Positions 16,103 through 24,550 of a stretch of 40,138 nt of DNA are shown one piece after another. How positions within the stretch are numbered: the stretch's first letter is position 1; each line of letters starts with the position of its first letter. Location: contig NZ_VUJW01000003.1 of assembly GCF_008373765.1 (NCBI RefSeq), positions 1,036,638 through 1,076,775 on the forward strand, given 5' to 3'. Below the pieces are notes generated by a model, which saw nothing but the letters and a program-made list of their open reading frames with translations, did no database searches and was not told the origin of the DNA. This stretch comes from Nocardioides antri. GTDB taxonomy: Bacteria; Actinomycetota; Actinomycetes; Propionibacteriales; Nocardioidaceae. Position numbers and translations under genes: made by a program.

Positions 16103-17385
16103 GGGGCCTCCTCGCCGACACGCGACCGCTGTCCGACCCGCACTTCCGCCGGCTCTGGACGGCGAACATCGTCACCGTGGTCGGCGCGCAGCTGACCGTG
16201 GTCGCAGTGCCGGCCCAGATCTACGCCGAGACCGGCTCGTCGGCGTACGTCGGCCTGACGGGGGTCTTCGGGCTGGTGCCGCTGGTGGTGTTCGGCCTGT
16301 GGGGCGGCGCGCTCGCCGACCACTTCGACCGGCGCACGCTGCTGCTCGTCACGACCGCGGGCCTGATCGGCACGAGTGCGCTGTTCTGGGCGCAGGCCGC
16401 CCTCGGTGGCGGAAACGTGTGGCTCCTGCTCGGCCTCTTCTCGGTGCAGCAGGCGTTCTTCGCGATCAACCAGCCCACGCGGAGCGCGATCCTGCCGAAG
16501 CTGCTGCCCATCGAGCTGCTGCCGGCCGCCAACTCCCTCTCCATGACCGTCTTCCAGGCCGGGGCGATCGCCGGCCCGCTGGTCGCCGGCGCACTGATCC
16601 CGGTCCTTGGGTTCTCCTGGCTCTACCTGATCGACACCGTCTGCCTGTTCGCGACGCTCTGGGCGGTGGTGCGGCTCCCCGCCCTCCCGGTCGAGGGTGC
16701 CGGCGGCCGGCCGCCCGGGCTGCGGTCGGTGGTCGAGGGCATCGGCTACCTGCGCGGCCACCCGGTCCTGATGATGTCCTTCCTCGTCGACATCATCGCG
16801 ATGGTCTTCGGAATGCCGCGAGCCCTCTTCCCGGAGATCGCGCACGAGAGCTTCGCAGGCCCCGAGGAGGGTGGCCTGGCGTTCGCCGTGCTCTTCGCCG
16901 GCATCCCAGCAGGCGCCGTCATCGGCGGCGTCTTCTCGGGCTGGGTCTCCCGGATCACCGCCCAGGGCCAGGCCGTCGTGTGGTGCATCGTCGTCTGGGG
17001 CCTGGCGATGGCGGGCTTCGGCGTCGCGGTGTTCATCGCCGACGAGGTGCCCGGCGCGGTGCCGTGGATGCTGGGCGCGGCGGTGGTGATGCTCATCGTC
17101 GGCGGCGCGGCGGACATGGCGTCGGCCGCGTTCCGGCAGAGCATCCTGCAGTCCTCGGCGGCCGACGAGGTCCGCGGCCGGCTCCAGGGGATCTTCATCG
17201 TCGTCGTCGCCGGTGGGCCCCGGATCGCCGACGTCGCGCACGGCGCCACCGCTGCGATGGTCGGTACGGCGGTCGCCGCCGCCGGCGGCGGCATCCTGGT
17301 CGTCGTGCTCACCGCCGCCGCGACGGTCGCGATCCCGGTGTTCTGGCGCTACCGGCTCACGCAACCCGCTCGGTCAGGTGAATGA
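16099..17385 (+). CDS. MFS transporter (enterobactin-exporter/EntS-like type)
   Basis: A 428-aa inner-membrane transporter with about twelve helices. The start ATG overlaps the SDR stop (ATGA). After the N-terminal [14 protein letters not shown] segment, the MFS signature loop between helices 2 and 3 reads [15 protein letters not shown], and [13 protein letters not shown] follows, as in MFS_3/EntS-like drug and siderophore exporters. A central loop near 195-215 separates the two halves. No siderophore biosynthesis genes are present, so the substrate is open; drug or metabolite efflux is the safest call. Its last 29 bp overlap the convergent DUF1905 gene. Confidence 0.92.
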   Translation: MRGLLADTRPLSDPHFRRLWTANIVTVVGAQLTVVAVPAQIYAETGSSAYVGLTGVFGLVPLVVFGLWGGALADHFDRRTLLLVTTAGLIGTSALFWAQAALGGGNVWLLLGLFSVQQAFFAINQPTRSAILPKLLPIELLPAANSLSMTVFQAGAIAGPLVAGALIPVLGFSWLYLIDTVCLFATLWAVVRLPALPVEGAGGRPPGLRSVVEGIGYLRGHPVLMMSFLVDIIAMVFGMPRALFPEIAHESFAGPEEGGLAFAVLFAGIPAGAVIGGVFSGWVSRITAQGQAVVWCIVVWGLAMAGFGVAVFIADEVPGAVPWMLGAAVVMLIVGGAADMASAAFRQSILQSSAADEVRGRLQGIFIVVVAGGPRIADVAHGATAAMVGTAVAAAGGGILVVVLTAAATVAIPVFWRYRLTQPARSGE

Positions 17386-17653
17386 CGACCTGGTCGCCCT
17401 CCTGCTTGCCGCTCTCGACGCGCAGCGCATTGGCAACAGGGAGCTTGTGGTTGCCGTCGCCGAGCGCCATGAACGAGGTCTCGAACGGCTCGCCGTCGAT
17501 CGTCCCCCGCACCTTCACCCGTCCCCGGGTGCCGAAGTACGCGGCCGACTCGGGCCAGACGATGTAGGTCCAGCCGCCCTTGGCCGGACTCTGTCGCAGT
17601 GTCTCCGTGAACGTGACGTCGAGCGGGCCGACGCCGTGGGTCTCATTGCTCAT
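17357..17653 (-). CDS. DUF1905 domain protein
   Basis: A 98-aa protein covering one DUF1905 domain, a small beta-barrel: [21 protein letters not shown], then [28 protein letters not shown] and [10 protein letters not shown]. It lacks the YdeI/OmdA C-terminal part often fused to this domain. Function unknown. The 3' end overlaps the MFS gene by 29 bp in convergent orientation. Confidence 0.9.
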   Translation of the reverse strand: MSNETHGVGPLDVTFTETLRQSPAKGGWTYIVWPESAAYFGTRGRVKVRGTIDGEPFETSFMALGDGNHKLPVANALRVESGKQEGDQVVIHLTERVA

Positions 17654-17743
17654 GTCGGTGCTGACCGGCGGCCCGGGCGAGTTTCATCGCCGCCCCCCGG
17701 CCGGGCGGATTGCGGACCCGCCGGGCACGGCACAGCATGAGGG

Positions 17744-18580
17744 ATGGCACGGCAGCGGACTCGACGATGGTTGGGGGCAGCGTTGGTCGTGGGTCTGGTC
17801 CTGGGGACGGTGGTGGGAGCGATGTGGGCACTGCAGCGTCAGCTCATCTACTTCCCCGACCCCTCTCCGGTCCCGCCGGCCGACGAGGTGCTGGCCGGTG
17901 CCCGCGACGTCACGCTGCAGACCGATGACGGCCTCACGCTCGACGCCTGGTTCGTGCCGGCCCGGGAGGGACGTGACCGAGGCATGGCAGTGCTGCTCGC
18001 GCCGGGCAACGGCGGCAACCGGCTCGGGCGCGCGGACCTCGCCCAGCTGCTGAGCGACCGCGGGCTCGCCGTGCTGCTCCTCGACTATCGGGGGTACGGC
18101 GGCAATCCCGGCTCGCCGAGCGAGGACGGGCTCCTCGCCGACGCCCGGGCCGGCGCCGAGGCGCTCGAGGAGCTCGGGTTCCCGCCGGAGCGCACGCTGT
18201 ACTTCGGCGAGTCGCTCGGCACCGGCGTGGTCGCTGCCCTCCAGGCCGAGCGCCCGCCGGCCGGCCTGGTGCTGCGGTCGCCGTTCACCGAGCTGTCCGA
18301 CGTCGGGTCCCACCACTACCCGTGGCTGCCGGTGCGAGCGCTCCTGCGCGACCGGTTCCCGGTCCTCGACCACCTGGAGGACAGCGAGGTCCCCGTGACC
18401 GTCGTGTACGGCGACCAGGACACCGTCGTGCCCTCGTCGCTCAGCGCCCGGGTCGCCGACGGTGCCCCGTCGCTGGTCGAGGAAGTGGTCCTCGAGGGCG
18501 CCGACCACAACGACCCGGTGATGTTCGGCCCCGAGGTCGCGGAGGCCGTCGTACGTCTTGCTGCATCGACCGGCGACTAA
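17744..18580 (+). CDS. Membrane-anchored alpha/beta hydrolase
   Basis: A 278-aa serine hydrolase of the BEM46/FrsA-like group. An N-terminal transmembrane anchor (about 9-29) is followed by RQLIYFPDP, the typical opening of this group, an oxyanion-hole region APGNGGNR, the RGYGGNPG segment, nucleophile S157 in GESLG, acid D226 in YGDQDTVVP and base H255 in GADHND, so the catalytic triad is complete. The hydrolase domain would face outside the membrane if the anchor is inserted in the usual way. Natural substrates of the group are mostly unknown. The start is ATG 17744 after CATGAGGG, which could serve as a weak ribosome site. Confidence 0.9.
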   Translation: MARQRTRRWLGAALVVGLVLGTVVGAMWALQRQLIYFPDPSPVPPADEVLAGARDVTLQTDDGLTLDAWFVPAREGRDRGMAVLLAPGNGGNRLGRADLAQLLSDRGLAVLLLDYRGYGGNPGSPSEDGLLADARAGAEALEELGFPPERTLYFGESLGTGVVAALQAERPPAGLVLRSPFTELSDVGSHHYPWLPVRALLRDRFPVLDHLEDSEVPVTVVYGDQDTVVPSSLSARVADGAPSLVEEVVLEGADHNDPVMFGPEVAEAVVRLAASTGD

Positions 18581-18584
18581 CCGC

Positions 18585-18806
18585 TCATGCGGTAGGCGCC
18601 AGGCCCGACCCCCGGTCACGCAGCCGGCGCGCGCGCCAGGCGCAGAACACCACGGCGATCAGGAACCCCAGCCAGCTCAGGAAGAAGCCCAGCGCACCGC
18701 CCCAGGCGTCGTTGCGAACGGCGGGGTGGCGGTGGGTGTACCAGGCTCCGACCGGCGAGGCCGCGAGGAGCACGGCCATCCAAACGGTCTGGATGAGGAT
18801 GTCCAT
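18585..18806 (-). CDS. Small two-helix membrane protein
   Basis: A 73-aa protein with two hydrophobic helices (about 3-21 and 38-58) joined by a short loop, WYTHRHPAVRNDAWG, and ending in an Arg-rich cytoplasmic tail (RARRLRDRG). No family was recognised. The start ATG at 18806 is supported by TAACCT ending 7 nt upstream. It converges on the alpha/beta hydrolase gene 4 bp away. Confidence 0.75.
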   Translation of the reverse strand: MDILIQTVWMAVLLAASPVGAWYTHRHPAVRNDAWGGALGFFLSWLGFLIAVVFCAWRARRLRDRGSGLAPTA

Positions 18807-18813
18807 GGCTCGG

Positions 18814-18819
18814 AGGTTA
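18814..18819 (-). promoter_or_regulatory. -10 element TAACCT, leaderless small membrane protein gene
   Basis: On the minus strand TAACCT is followed by 7 nt and ATG 18806. Confidence 0.45.
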
Positions 18820-18852
18820 GGGCACCGCCGCCGCCGGCGCCACGGTACGGAC

Positions 18853-19524
18853 CTAGGAGGGGAACTGCCTCCAGTGCCCCTCGGAGACCACCTCGACGGT
18901 GCCGTCGGCCACCGTGATCGCGGTCTGGTCGTCGATTGCGTAGGCCGGGGCTGAGAGGTCGGCCGCCCACCGCTCCGCGTCGGCCATGGTGTTGTCCGGC
19001 ATCATCTCGTGGTCCACGTGGGGGAAGATCGAGAAGTCGACCACTCCGAGCGCGCTGTCGCCCCCGGCGGGCGGCTTCCACTCGACGAAGTAGTCCCCGA
19101 TCCGGGGAGTCATCACCATGCTCCCGCCGCTCAGCCCCACCCAGACCGTCTCGCGCAGCGACGGCAGGAGATCTGCCAGGCCCGACTCCCGCATCCAGTG
19201 GCCCAGGTAGAGGGCGTCGCCGCCGTTCACCAGCAGCACGTCTGCCTCCCGGACCCACGAGACCCAGCGGTCGTGGTCGATGCTCGGCAGCGCGGTGAGC
19301 TCGAGCACTCCCAGGGACTTCCACCCGAGCTCGCACATGGGCGTCCTGGGCTCTTGTCCGCTGATGAAGCGCCATGCCTCCCCGGGGCCGGCCATGGGAT
19401 GGCCATAGGTGGCGGTCGGGATGCAGAGGGCGTCGGACTCGGCGATCGGCTTGCTCAGGAGATCGACGAGAGCCTCGTGGACGCTCGGGTTGGTGATGCC
19501 CGCGGACGTGAGGAGGAGCTTCAC
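18853..19524 (-). CDS. Peptidase E-like (S51) protein
   Basis: A 223-aa cytosolic protein with the class I glutamine-amidotransferase-like fold of peptidase family S51 (alpha-aspartyl dipeptidase E, cyanophycinase). Visible marks are LLLTSAGI at the N terminus, VLLVNGGDALYL (96-107), the nucleophile elbow VGLSGGSMVM with S132, and a His-rich segment FPHVDHE (H169, H172). Asp-X dipeptide hydrolysis is the family activity; the precise substrate here is unknown. The GTG start has a good ribosome site, AAAGGAG, about 6 nt upstream, so this gene is not leaderless. Confidence 0.9.
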   Translation of the reverse strand: MKLLLTSAGITNPSVHEALVDLLSKPIAESDALCIPTATYGHPMAGPGEAWRFISGQEPRTPMCELGWKSLGVLELTALPSIDHDRWVSWVREADVLLVNGGDALYLGHWMRESGLADLLPSLRETVWVGLSGGSMVMTPRIGDYFVEWKPPAGGDSALGVVDFSIFPHVDHEMMPDNTMADAERWAADLSAPAYAIDDQTAITVADGTVEVVSEGHWRQFPS

Positions 19525-19560
19525 GCCTGTCTCCTTTGCGCGCCGGTCATGAGGCTGCGT

Positions 19561-19603
19561 CGCAAGGGTCGCAAGGGTCGCAAGGGTCGCAGGGTCGCGA
19601 GGT
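19561..19603. repeat. 9-bp tandem repeat
   Basis: Three perfect copies of CGCAAGGGT (19561-19587) are followed by two decayed copies, CGCAGGGT and CGCGAGGT. The array lies about 35 bp upstream of the peptidase E-like gene start on its 5' side. Confidence 0.85.
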
Positions 19604-19668
19604 CGGGTGCATGGGAAGCCAGACTCGGCGCCACGGCGAAACTCATCGGCAGCGCGGACCGCGGCGGC

Positions 19669-19815
19669 TCAGGTGCGCGTAGGGGCGACCAGCTGCTCCT
19701 CCGCGCGCGCAAGGACGGCGGAGACCCGGTCGGCGCAGGCCGTGATCGGATGCGGCCGGGGCATCAGCTGCGCGACCACGGCACCTCCCGAGACAACGAT
19801 CGACGTTGAGTTCAT
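19669..19815 (-). pseudogene. Possible N-terminal remnant of a DUF222/13E12-type gene
   Basis: A 48-aa frame from ATG 19815, just below an AT-rich promoter-like patch. The stretch HPITACADRVSAVLARAEEQL resembles the opening of actinobacterial DUF222 HNH-endonuclease (13E12 repeat) proteins, which would continue for several hundred residues; here the frame stops. The dispersed repeat at 19865 lies just upstream. The resemblance is from memory of the family and is weak; a small free-standing gene or chance frame is possible. Confidence 0.25.
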
Positions 19816-19864
19816 AATAGAACATCTGATCGAGCCGGACAAGCGCATCCACAGGGCATCCGGG

Positions 19865-19912
19865 GGTGGCTTCGAGGCTCGGCGCTGACGCGCCTCGCAC
19901 CTCAACCACCGA
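19865..19912 (+). repeat. Dispersed hairpin repeat, copy 1
   Basis: Starts GGTGGCTTCGAGGCTC and ends CGCACCTCAACCACCG; the ends pair as GGTGG..GAGG with CCTCAACCACC to form a stem with a small bulge. Two further copies lie at 30555 and 30610. Confidence 0.8.
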
Positions 19913-19922
19913 GCGCGCTGGT

Positions 19923-19940
19923 GCCCGCGCTTGCGCGGGC
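19923..19940 (-). terminator. Hairpin after the P450 gene
   Basis: A perfect 8-bp stem, GCCCGCGC-TT-GCGCGGGC, begins 7 bp beyond the P450 stop codon (read on the minus strand). No T run follows, as is common in high-GC actinobacteria. Confidence 0.55.
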
Positions 19941-19947
19941 GGCGCGG

Positions 19948-21228
19948 TCAGGTGATCGTGATCGGCACTGCGACCGGCCGCCGCACGTAGGCGCCCGGCG
20001 CCCAGACGATCTGGTCCGGGTCGACCGTGAACCGCGGGATCCGGCGTACCAGCTCCTCGAGCGCGACCCGGGCCTGCAGCCGGGCGGCAGCAGCGCCCAG
20101 GCAGTGGTGGTGGCCCTGGCTGAACGTGAGGATCTGGGTCGGCCGGCGCCGGATGTCGAGCTGCTCGGCGTCGGCGCCGTACTTGCGCCAGTCGCGGTTG
20201 GCCGCGGCGTAGAGCAGCAGCACCCGCCGGCCCGCCGGGATCACCGTGCCGTGCAGCTCGACGTCGCGGGTGGTGGTGCGGGCGAGGCCCTGGACCGGCG
20301 AGGTCAGCCGGAGCAGCTCCTCGACCGCGTCCGGGACCAGCCCGGGCATCTCGGCGAGCTCCTCGTGCTGCTCGGGGTACGACGCCAGCAGCTCCATCGC
20401 GCCGCCGAGCAGGCCGGTCGTCGTGTCGTTGCCGCCGGTCACCATCGTGAAGACGAAGCCGAGGATCGCCATCGCGTCGGTGCGGGGGTCACCCTCGCCG
20501 GGGTCGGTCGCGGCCGCGACGAGGTGGGAGACGGTGTCCTCCCCCATCAGCCCCGCCGCCTGCTCGGCCCGGCGCTGCTCCATCAGGGCGGAGAAGTACG
20601 CCATCAGCTCGACCGTCGCTCCGGCAGCACCACCGACGGCGCCGCCGGTGCCCTCCGCGGCGTTGGCGGCCACGATCGCGTTGGTCCACTCGTCGAAGCG
20701 CGGGCGGTCCTGGTCCGGCACCCCCAGGTAGTGGGCGACGACCATGCTCGGCATCGGCTTGAACAGCTCGGCGACGATGTCGCCGCCGCCGGCCGCGCGG
20801 AGCCGCTCCAGCCGCTCGACGACGAACGCGCGCACCGCCGGCTCGAGCTCCGCGACCTGGCGCGGGGTGAACCCGCGGGCGACCAGCCGCCGGAACGCGG
20901 TGTGCACGGGCGGGTCGGTCATCACGAACGGCGGGTCATCGGCCAGGCCGATCCGCTCGAGGTCGTCGTACCCGACGGTGAGGCCGCGGGCACTGCTGAA
21001 CGTCTCGGTGTCGACGGCCGCCGCCAGCACGTCCGCGTGCCGCGAGAGCACGAAGAAGTCGTCCTCGGGCCGGCTCTCGGGGACGACGCGGTGGACCGGG
21101 TCGTGCTCCCGGAGCGCTGCGTACGCCGGCCACGGGTTGCGCCACGCGGTGCCGCCGCCCGGCAGGTAGTGGGCGGCCGTCGACTCGATCCCCATCGAGA
21201 CAGGATGGAACAGGTTCTCGTTCTGCAC
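19948..21228 (-). CDS. Cytochrome P450
   Basis: A soluble 426-aa class I P450 mono-oxygenase. The I helix reads VTGGNDTTT, the ExxR motif is EELLR, and the heme loop is FSQGHHHCLGAAAARLQ with the axial Cys at residue 376. Note GHHHC in place of the common GxHxC with Phe-Gly. PGGGTAWRNPWPAYAALREHDPVH near residue 23 is a typical N-terminal opening. The GTG at 21228 gives the full length; an ATG at 21195 (residue 12) is an equally possible start. It needs a ferredoxin and reductase that are not in the window. It is divergent from a DrrAB-type exporter, 91 bp apart. Confidence 0.93.
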   Translation of the reverse strand: MQNENLFHPVSMGIESTAAHYLPGGGTAWRNPWPAYAALREHDPVHRVVPESRPEDDFFVLSRHADVLAAAVDTETFSSARGLTVGYDDLERIGLADDPPFVMTDPPVHTAFRRLVARGFTPRQVAELEPAVRAFVVERLERLRAAGGGDIVAELFKPMPSMVVAHYLGVPDQDRPRFDEWTNAIVAANAAEGTGGAVGGAAGATVELMAYFSALMEQRRAEQAAGLMGEDTVSHLVAAATDPGEGDPRTDAMAILGFVFTMVTGGNDTTTGLLGGAMELLASYPEQHEELAEMPGLVPDAVEELLRLTSPVQGLARTTTRDVELHGTVIPAGRRVLLLYAAANRDWRKYGADAEQLDIRRRPTQILTFSQGHHHCLGAAAARLQARVALEELVRRIPRFTVDPDQIVWAPGAYVRRPVAVPITIT

Positions 21229-21319
21229 CAGTGATTCGGCCGATCACCGATGAATCCGGCTGTCGGTGGCCGTCACTAACGTGAGGACGACGGTGGGGGA
21301 AGAGAGCGAGGGAGCACAG

Positions 21320-22321
21320 ATGACGGAGATGATCCGGGCAACCGGACTGGTGAAACGCTACAAGGAGGTCGAGGCTCTCGCCGGTCTCGACATCACGGTG
21401 CCGGAGGGCAAGGTGCTCGCGCTGCTGGGGCCCAACGGGGCCGGCAAGACCACCGCGGTGCGGGTCCTGACGACGCTGATCAAGCCCGACGCCGGGACCG
21501 CCCAGGTCGCCGGTGTCGACGTGCTGGCCGACCCGGTCGGCGTGCGCGCGCGGATCGGCCTCTCGGGGCAGTACGCCGCGGTCGACGAGCACCTCACGGC
21601 CTACGAGAACCTCGTGATGATCGGCCGGCTCTACCACCTCGGGAAGGGGAAGGCGCAGGAACGGGCGCACGCCCTGCTGGAACGGTTCGACCTGACCGAG
21701 TTCGCCCACCGGCCGTCCAAGACCTACTCCGGCGGGCAGCGGCGCCGGCTCGACCTGGCGGGAGCGCTCGTCGCCGAGCCGCCCGTCCTCGTGCTCGACG
21801 AGCCGACCACCGGCCTCGACGTGCGCAGCCGCCAGCAGATGTGGGACGTCATCCGCGAGCTGGTCGCCGGCGGGGCGACCCTGCTGCTGACGACGCAGTA
21901 CCTCGAGGAGGCCGACCGGCTCGCCGACAACATCCTGGTGATCGACCACGGGCGCGGGATCGCCGAGGGCACCGCCGACGAGCTCAAGGCACGCACCGGC
22001 GGCGAGCGGATCGAGGTCGTGCTCGCCGACGCCGAGGACCGCGACGCCGCGACCAGGGTGCTGGCCGAGGTGACGGTCGACGGCGTGCGCACCAGCGACA
22101 ACGGGCGTGAGCTGACCGCGGCGGTCAGCGGCGGGGCTGCCGACCTGCTGCGCGTGCTCCAGGGCTTCGAGCGCGAGACCGTCACCGTCGTCGACGTCGG
22201 TCTGCGCCGGCCCACGCTCGACGACGTCTTCCTGGCCCTGACCGGCCACGTGGCCGAGGAGTCCGAGAGCTCCGGAGGCGACTCCGACACCGACGAGACC
22301 CAGAAGGAGCTCATCCGATGA
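21320..22321 (+). CDS. DrrA-type ABC transporter ATP-binding protein
   Basis: A 333-aa ATPase of the daunorubicin-resistance (DrrA/CcmA) type. Walker A is GPNGAGKTT (37-45), the signature is SGGQRRRLDLAGAL (137-150), Walker B is VLVLDEPTTGLD (156-167), and the switch segment is TTQYLEEADRL, where Gln occupies the usual His position as in DrrA. A C-terminal DUF4162-like domain follows (about 225-315). The frame is open to 21266, but ATG 21320 has GAGGGAG about 6 nt upstream and gives the family-typical N terminus. The permease gene overlaps by 4 bp. A TAACGT at 21277-21282 may be its -10. Confidence 0.95.
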   Translation: MTEMIRATGLVKRYKEVEALAGLDITVPEGKVLALLGPNGAGKTTAVRVLTTLIKPDAGTAQVAGVDVLADPVGVRARIGLSGQYAAVDEHLTAYENLVMIGRLYHLGKGKAQERAHALLERFDLTEFAHRPSKTYSGGQRRRLDLAGALVAEPPVLVLDEPTTGLDVRSRQQMWDVIRELVAGGATLLLTTQYLEEADRLADNILVIDHGRGIAEGTADELKARTGGERIEVVLADAEDRDAATRVLAEVTVDGVRTSDNGRELTAAVSGGAADLLRVLQGFERETVTVVDVGLRRPTLDDVFLALTGHVAEESESSGGDSDTDETQKELIR

Positions 22322-23136
22322 CCGCGACGAAGCAGCCCCTCGCCCACACGATCTCCGACGGCTGGGTCGTCGCCCAGCGCAACGTCATCAAGATCAAGCG
22401 CGTGCCGGACATCCTCGTGTTCGTCCTGATCAGCCCGATCATGTTCGTGCTGCTCTTCGCCTACGTCTTCGGCGGTGCGATCGACGTCCCGGGCGACATC
22501 GACTACAAGGAGTTCCTGGTCCCCGGGATCTTCGCGCAGACGGTCGTGTTCGGCGCGACGTTCACCGGCTACGGCCTGGCCGACGACATGCAGAAGGGCA
22601 TCATCGACCGGTTCCGGTCGCTCCCGATGTCGCGGTCGGCCGTGCTGGTCGGCCGCACGACGTCCGACGTCGTCTACAACGTCATCTCGCTCGTGATCAT
22701 GGCGCTGACCGGTCTCCTGGTCGGCTGGCGGATCCGCGAGGGAGTCGTCGACGCCCTGCTCGGGTTCGTCCTGCTGCTCGTCTTCGCCTACGCGATCAGC
22801 TGGATCATGGCCTACGTCGGGCTGCTCGTGCCGAGCGTCGAGGTCGTCAACAACGCGTCGTTCATCGTGATCATGCCGCTGACGTTCGTGTCCAACGCGT
22901 TCGTCCCACAGGAGTCGTTCTCCGGCCCGCTCCAGACGTTCGTCGAGTGGAACCCGGTCTCGACGGTCACCCAGGCGTGCCGCGAGCTCTTCGGCAACAC
23001 CGCGCCGAACGTGCCGGTGCCCGACTCCTGGGCGATGCAGAACCCGGTCGTCTACTCCCTGCTCTGGGCAGCGGCGATCGTCGCGGTCTTCGCCCCGCTC
23101 TCGGTCCGGCAGTACCGCCTCTCGACGAGCAAGTAG
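22318..23136 (+). CDS. DrrB-type ABC-2 permease
   Basis: A 272-aa ABC-2 membrane subunit with six predicted helices, partner of the upstream ATPase (ATGA overlap). Family features include FLVPGIFAQTVVFGATFTGYGLADDMQKG and the following IDRFRSLPMSRSAVLVGR stretch, and the late VSNAFVPQESFSGPLQTFVEWNPVS segment (each conserved in DrrB/ABC-2 exporters). The pair would export a hydrophobic drug or lipid. The stop codon directly abuts the stop of the convergent P450 gene with no bases between. Confidence 0.94.
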   Translation: MTATKQPLAHTISDGWVVAQRNVIKIKRVPDILVFVLISPIMFVLLFAYVFGGAIDVPGDIDYKEFLVPGIFAQTVVFGATFTGYGLADDMQKGIIDRFRSLPMSRSAVLVGRTTSDVVYNVISLVIMALTGLLVGWRIREGVVDALLGFVLLLVFAYAISWIMAYVGLLVPSVEVVNNASFIVIMPLTFVSNAFVPQESFSGPLQTFVEWNPVSTVTQACRELFGNTAPNVPVPDSWAMQNPVVYSLLWAAAIVAVFAPLSVRQYRLSTSK

Positions 23137-24444
23137 CTACGCGATCTCCTCGAGCTCCTCGTACAACGTGACCGGGAGGGCCTCGACGCCGTAGACGGCG
23201 GAGAGCTTGCGGAAGTCGAGGTCGCCGATGTCGGCGGCCATCTGGAGATCAGGGAAGCGCTCGGCCAGCATCCGGAGGGCCGTGCGGAGCTCCATCCGGG
23301 CGAGCTCGGCGCCGACGCAGCGGTGCATGCCCCAGCCGAAGGACAGGTGCCGCACCGGCTCCCGGGTCGGGTCGAAGACGTCGAGGTCGGGGCCGAGGCG
23401 CGGGTCGCGGTTGGCGGCGAGCAGCGAGACGCCGACCGCGTCGCCCTCCTGGATCGTCACGCCGCCGACCTCGACGTCCTGCTTGGCGAACCGGAGGAAC
23501 GCGAGCTGGACGACGCACAGGTGGCGGAGGAGCTCCTCGACGACCTTGTCGACCGACTCCGGGTCGGAGCGGAGCATCCGGCCGGCCTCGGGCGTGGTGG
23601 CGATCAGGTAGGTGCCGAGCGCGAGCATGCTCGCGCTGGTCTCGTAGCCGCCGAGGAAGACGCCGTCGGCGATGCCGCCGAGGGTGATGTCGTCGAGGTC
23701 GTCGCCGTGCTCCCGGATCAGGGCGCCGATCAGGCCGTCACCGGGGTTGGCACGCTGCTCCCGCACGGCGTTGATGAGGAACTCCCGGGTGTGGACCTGG
23801 GCGCCCAGGGCACCGGCACCGCCCTCGCTGAGGTCGAACCGCGCGACGCCGAGCTCGAAGAACCGCAGCCGGTCCTCGACCGGCAGCCCCAGCAGGTCGC
23901 AGATCACGTCGAACGGCACCGCGAACGCGAAGTGCTCGACCAGGTCGACGTCGGGTCCGGCGGCCTCCATCGCGTCCAGCCGCTGCTGCACGATCGACTC
24001 GATGCCCGGCTGCAGCCGCGCTAGGCGGCGCATCGTGAACTCCGGGGTGAGGTACCGCCGCAGCTGGGTGTGCAGCGGCGGGTCGGTCATGCCGAGCCCG
24101 CCGATCTGCTCCTCGGCGGCCCGTCCCTCCTGGGACACGAACTGGCCGAGGTCGTTCGACCACACCGCGGGGTCGCCCGCCAGGACGGCCTGCGCCTCGT
24201 CGTACCCGCTGACCAGCCAGACCCCGCGGCCGAACATGGTGGCGAGCTTCTTGACCGGCTCCTCGGCCTGGGTCTGCATCAGCGCCGGCAGCGGGTCGAG
24301 GCCGTCGCGCTTGAGCGGGAGCGTGAACGAGTCGGGAAGGAACCGGAGCTTCCGGAGGTCGATGCCGTCGCGCATCGTCCGCTCGAGCAGGAACTTGCCG
24401 ACACGGCGCTTGACCGGGCCGAGCAGCCCCAGAGGGAGAACCAT
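23137..24444 (-). CDS. Cytochrome P450, second copy
   Basis: A 435-aa P450 distinct from the one at 19948. The I helix is FLGGYETSASML, with Glu-Thr in place of the usual Asp/Glu-Thr pair context, ExxR is EELLR, and the heme loop is FGWGMHRCVGAELARME with axial Cys376. The N terminus is basic and hydrophobic (LGLLGPVKRRVGKFLLERTMRD), longer than in many soluble P450s, perhaps a membrane-touching segment. The ATG at 24444 is divergent from the beta-phosphoglucomutase gene. Its 3' end abuts the DrrB-type permease. Substrate unknown; redox partners are not in the window. Confidence 0.93.
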   Translation of the reverse strand: MVLPLGLLGPVKRRVGKFLLERTMRDGIDLRKLRFLPDSFTLPLKRDGLDPLPALMQTQAEEPVKKLATMFGRGVWLVSGYDEAQAVLAGDPAVWSNDLGQFVSQEGRAAEEQIGGLGMTDPPLHTQLRRYLTPEFTMRRLARLQPGIESIVQQRLDAMEAAGPDVDLVEHFAFAVPFDVICDLLGLPVEDRLRFFELGVARFDLSEGGAGALGAQVHTREFLINAVREQRANPGDGLIGALIREHGDDLDDITLGGIADGVFLGGYETSASMLALGTYLIATTPEAGRMLRSDPESVDKVVEELLRHLCVVQLAFLRFAKQDVEVGGVTIQEGDAVGVSLLAANRDPRLGPDLDVFDPTREPVRHLSFGWGMHRCVGAELARMELRTALRMLAERFPDLQMAADIGDLDFRKLSAVYGVEALPVTLYEELEEIA

Positions 24445-24514
24445 GGGGCGTATTCCACCATCCGGGAGTGTGGCCCCGCCTGAGTATTCTTACCTAACCG
24501 TCCCCCGGGAACAC

Positions 24515-24543
24515 CCTGACGCGACCCTGACTCTCGTTACGCT
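24515..24543 (+). promoter_or_regulatory. Leaderless promoter of the beta-phosphoglucomutase gene
   Basis: CCTGAC (24515-24520), a 17-bp spacer and TACGCT (24538-24543), which ends 7 nt before GTG 24551. This favours GTG 24551 over the in-frame GTG 24554 and ATG 24557. Confidence 0.45.
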
Positions 24544-24550
24544 GTTGGGC

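Larger units (their letters stand above)
19525..19947. other. 423-bp repeat-rich gap
   Basis: No convincing intact gene lies here. From left to right it holds a 9-bp tandem repeat, a possible 48-aa gene remnant on the minus strand, an AT-rich GTTC-N6-GAAC dyad (19810-19823), one copy of the dispersed hairpin repeat and a terminator hairpin for the P450 gene. Confidence 0.6.

Noticed and set aside
19810-19823. GTTC-N6-GAAC dyad as an SOS box
   Set aside because: The actinobacterial LexA box has the half-sites in the opposite order (GAAC-N4-GTTC) and a different spacing.
19948-24444. Natural-product biosynthetic gene cluster
   Set aside because: Two P450s and an exporter are present, but no PKS, NRPS, terpene, RiPP or tailoring core enzyme is found nearby.
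24485-24505. IdeR/DtxR-like iron box between the second P450 and the beta-phosphoglucomutase gene
   Set aside because: The minus-strand stretch starting TTAGGTAAGAATAC matches only about 11 of 19 consensus positions, too few for a confident call, and the neighbouring genes are not typical iron genes.
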